Below are positions 6,578 to 8,168 of a stretch of DNA of 8,168 nt, one piece after another; position 1 is the first letter of the stretch; each line of letters begins with the position of its first letter. Position numbers and translations under genes: made by a program. The stretch covers positions 1 to 8,168 of the forward strand of contig JAFSOM010000436.1 in the NCBI GenBank assembly GCA_017447005.1, given 5' to 3'. The notes under the pieces are model-generated. The model was not told where the DNA came from. It did not search any database and saw only the letters and a program-made list of their open reading frames with translations. This DNA comes from Oscillibacter sp. (GTDB lineage: Bacteria; Bacillota; Clostridia; Oscillospirales; Oscillospiraceae).

Positions 6578-6634
6578 AAAAAGCCTTCCCCCCTTGGGGG
6601 GAAGGTGGCACGGCGTAAGCCGTGACGGATGAGG
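6578..6634 (-). repeat. Inverted third copy of the repeat, with terminator-like hairpin
   Basis: Read on the minus strand, this segment repeats the second tandem copy: CCCTCATCCG, then GCCACCTTCCCCC, then GGGGGAAGG. The hairpin is a perfect 10-bp CCTTCCCCCC/GGGGGGAAGG (6584-6593, 6596-6605) with almost no loop. A separate 6-bp hairpin CACGGC/GCCGTG (6609-6624, loop GTAA) replaces the shorter GCGC palindrome of copy 2. On the minus strand the large hairpin is followed by C and five T (plus-strand A6578-6582), the layout of an intrinsic terminator facing left. Copies 2 and 3 face each other. Confidence 0.68.
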
Positions 6635-6702
6635 GGAAATCACGGAACGCGCCGGTTTCGTCAATTTCCACAAAACGCCGCCGGAAATTTCCCTTTCCAA
6701 AA

Positions 6703-6802
6703 CCGCGTTCTGTACAAGTAGCACAAAATTTCCCCTTGCGTTTCCCACAGAAATGCGCTAAAATAGACAGTACCGGAACCATATACCTTGTACGGAACGC
6801 GG
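6703..6802. repeat. 16-bp inverted repeat flanking the MBL gene promoter
   Basis: CCGCGTTCTGTACAAG (6703-6718) and CTTGTACGGAACGCGG (6787-6802) are complementary at 15 of 16 positions, the other being a T-G wobble, and are 68 bases apart. The pair encloses the predicted -35 and -10 boxes; the right arm would lie in the 5' UTR, 8 bases before the ribosome binding site. The origin is unknown: it could be a pair of regulator sites, the ends of a small inserted element, or chance decay of a longer palindrome. Confidence 0.6.
6736..6764 (+). promoter_or_regulatory. Possible sigma-A promoter of the MBL gene
   Basis: TTGCGT (6736-6741, matches the TTG half of the consensus) and TAAAAT (6759-6764, 5 of 6) are separated by 17 bp. 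A start near 6771 would give a 5' UTR of about 55 bases. The position between the repeat block and the gene makes sense, but the -35 is weak. Confidence 0.55.
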
Positions 6803-6825
6803 AAGCGGAAAGGAGGCGCGTTTCC

Positions 6826-8168
6826 ATGAAACTCCATTTCTACGGCGCCGACCAGTGCGTCACCGGAAGCTGTCACGGCTTGGAAATCAACGGGAAGAAT
6901 ATCCTCATTGACTGCGGCTTACAGCAGGGCCGTGACGAAATCTCGAACCATGAATTTCCCTTTGACCCCACAACCATTGATTATGTCCTCATCACCCACG
7001 CCCATATTGACCACTCCGGACGCTTGCCGCTGTTGGTCAAGCAGGGCTTTCGGGGCCGGATTCTTACCACACGCGTGACGGCCCGGTTGCTGGAAATCAT
7101 GCTCTTGGATTCGGCCTACATCCAAATGCAGGACGCCGAATGGAAAAACCGTAAGGCGGAACGTTCGGGAATGCGTCCCGTAGAGCCGCTCTATACCGAC
7201 GCCGACGCCGAAGCCGTCATGCAGTATATGACCACTTGCGAATACGGGCAGGTTATCGACTTGTGCGACGGCGTGGAAGTGGAGTTTGTCGACGCCGGAC
7301 ATCTGCTCGGTTCGGCCTGTATCGCCATGGAACTGACCGAAAACGGCGTCAAGAAACGTATCGTATTTTCCGGCGACTTGGGCAACGTCAACCAGCCGAT
7401 TATCCGCGCCCCCGTGCGCATTCGCGGCGCCGATTACGTCGTCATGGAATCCACCTACGGCGACCGCGACCACAGCGACGCGTGGAACTACCGCGACAAC
7501 CTAGCCGCGATTATCGATGAAACCATGGGGCGCGGCGGGAATCTGATTATCCCGTCGTTCGCCGTCGGACGCACGCAGGAGTTACTTTACTTCATCCGCG
7601 AAATCAAGGACAATCGCCAAGTGCGGAGCAGACCTAACTTTGAAGTCTATATTGACTCCCCGTTAGCCCACCGCGCTACCGAAATCTTCAAAGGCGACTT
7701 GCACGGCTATCTGGACGACGCCGCCATGAAACTGGTCAAGGACGGGACGCATATGTTTTCGTTCGACGGCCTGCGCATGACGGAGAGCGTGGAGGAATCG
7801 CGCCACCTGAACGACGACCCCACCCCGAAGGTCATTTTGTCGGCGTCGGGCATGTGCGAGGCCGGACGTATCCGCCACCACTTGAAGCATAACCTCTGGC
7901 GTTCGCAATGCGCGGTGCTGTTTGTGGGCTATCAGGGCGAGGGCACGTTAGGACGAACATTGCTGGAAGGCGCGCAGAGCGTGAAACTGTTCGGCGAGGA
8001 AATCGCCGTCAACGCGAAAATTATGAACCTGCAAGGCATGTCCTCCCACGCCGACCGGACGCATTTGCTCGGTTGGATTGGCGACTTTACCAACCCCAAG
8101 CCGCAACAAGTCTTCGTCGTGCACGGCGACCGGGAAATCGCGCCGTACTTTGCGCAATCCCTCTTAAC
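6826..8168 (+). CDS. Metallo-beta-lactamase fold, beta-CASP ribonuclease family protein, 3' truncated
   Basis: A predicted cytoplasmic zinc-dependent RNase of the beta-CASP group (YSH1/CPSF-like branch), acting on RNA as endo- and/or 5' exonuclease. The frame runs 447 codons from ATG 6826 to the window edge with no stop. All metal and family motifs are present: D29 in LIDCG (motif 1), HAHIDH at 58-63 (motif 2), H159 in DAGHLLGSA (motif 3), D184 in SGDLGN (motif 4), E208 in MESTYGDR (beta-CASP motif A), H351/H352 in SGMCEAGRIRHHL (motif B), H408 in GMSSHADR (motif C), and H433 in VVHGD. Most of the protein is therefore here; relatives of roughly 450-550 residues suggest only a C-terminal tail is missing. 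AGGAGG at 6811-6816, 9 bases before the ATG, fixes the start. The product is shorter than RNase J and lacks its arrangement, so rnjA/rnjB is not claimed. The exact RNA substrate cannot be read from the sequence. Confidence 0.93.
   Translation, partial: MKLHFYGADQCVTGSCHGLEINGKNILIDCGLQQGRDEISNHEFPFDPTTIDYVLITHAHIDHSGRLPLLVKQGFRGRILTTRVTARLLEIMLLDSAYIQMQDAEWKNRKAERSGMRPVEPLYTDADAEAVMQYMTTCEYGQVIDLCDGVEVEFVDAGHLLGSACIAMELTENGVKKRIVFSGDLGNVNQPIIRAPVRIRGADYVVMESTYGDRDHSDAWNYRDNLAAIIDETMGRGGNLIIPSFAVGRTQELLYFIREIKDNRQVRSRPNFEVYIDSPLAHRATEIFKGDLHGYLDDAAMKLVKDGTHMFSFDGLRMTESVEESRHLNDDPTPKVILSASGMCEAGRIRHHLKHNLWRSQCAVLFVGYQGEGTLGRTLLEGAQSVKLFGEEIAVNAKIMNLQGMSSHADRTHLLGWIGDFTNPKPQQVFVVHGDREIAPYFAQSLL

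Noticed and set aside
6476..6634. CRISPR-like array of repeats
   Set aside because: Only two to three imperfect copies, different orientations, no regular spacers and no cas genes.
6479..6827. Minus-strand frames of about 70-95 codons in the dapF-MBL gap
   Set aside because: They are encoded by the palindromic repeats and the flanking spacer, overlap one another in several frames and have no ribosome binding site or protein-like pattern.

Overview
The window looks like chromosomal housekeeping DNA from a moderately GC-rich member of the Firmicutes, most likely an uncultured clostridial lineage. The reasons are a T-box leader in front of ileS, a DacF-type penicillin-binding protein, strong AGGAGG-type ribosome binding sites, sigma-A style promoters, and a left-edge NYN-domain segment of a kind that, from memory, is fused to ribosomal-protection-type GTPases in Clostridia. 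Placement below class level is inference. Standard stop codons (TGA, TAA) are used and no reading frame is visibly broken.

Layout from left to right: (1) 1-534, plus strand, the C-terminal end of a protein with a NYN (PIN-like RNase) domain, cut by the window edge. (2) 684-1880, plus, a secreted D-alanyl-D-alanine carboxypeptidase (dacF), followed by a terminator at 1887-1923. (3) 1949-4759, minus, isoleucyl-tRNA synthetase (ileS), convergent with dacF. (4) 4766-5569, an 804-base gene-free region. It holds the ileS T-box leader (Ile specifier ATC, T-box core, antiterminator and terminator), two abutting palindromic repeat elements, and a pair of divergent promoters, one toward ileS and one toward dapF. 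(5) 5570-6409, plus, diaminopimelate epimerase (dapF). (6) 6410-6825, a 416-base gene-free region with three copies of a G/C-rich palindromic repeat, a 16-bp inverted repeat and a promoter. (7) 6826 to the right edge, plus, a metallo-beta-lactamase/beta-CASP ribonuclease, cut by the window end.

The genes are separately controlled rather than one pathway operon. dacF and dapF both serve the cell wall: dapF makes meso-diaminopimelate for lysine and peptidoglycan, and dacF trims the peptide stems. ileS is governed by uncharged tRNA-Ile through the T-box. The two edge genes are predicted nucleases or RNA-acting proteins.

I found no mobile-element gene, CRISPR array, phage gene, tRNA or rRNA, and no convincing undescribed multi-gene system. 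The most unusual structure is in the non-coding DNA. The only strong ileS promoter (TTGACA, 16 bp, TATAAT on the minus strand) lies about 300 bases upstream of T-box stem I, and nearly all the intervening transcribed DNA is palindromic repeat, as if repeats had inserted into the riboswitch leader. Similar G/C-rich palindromes fill the dapF downstream region.
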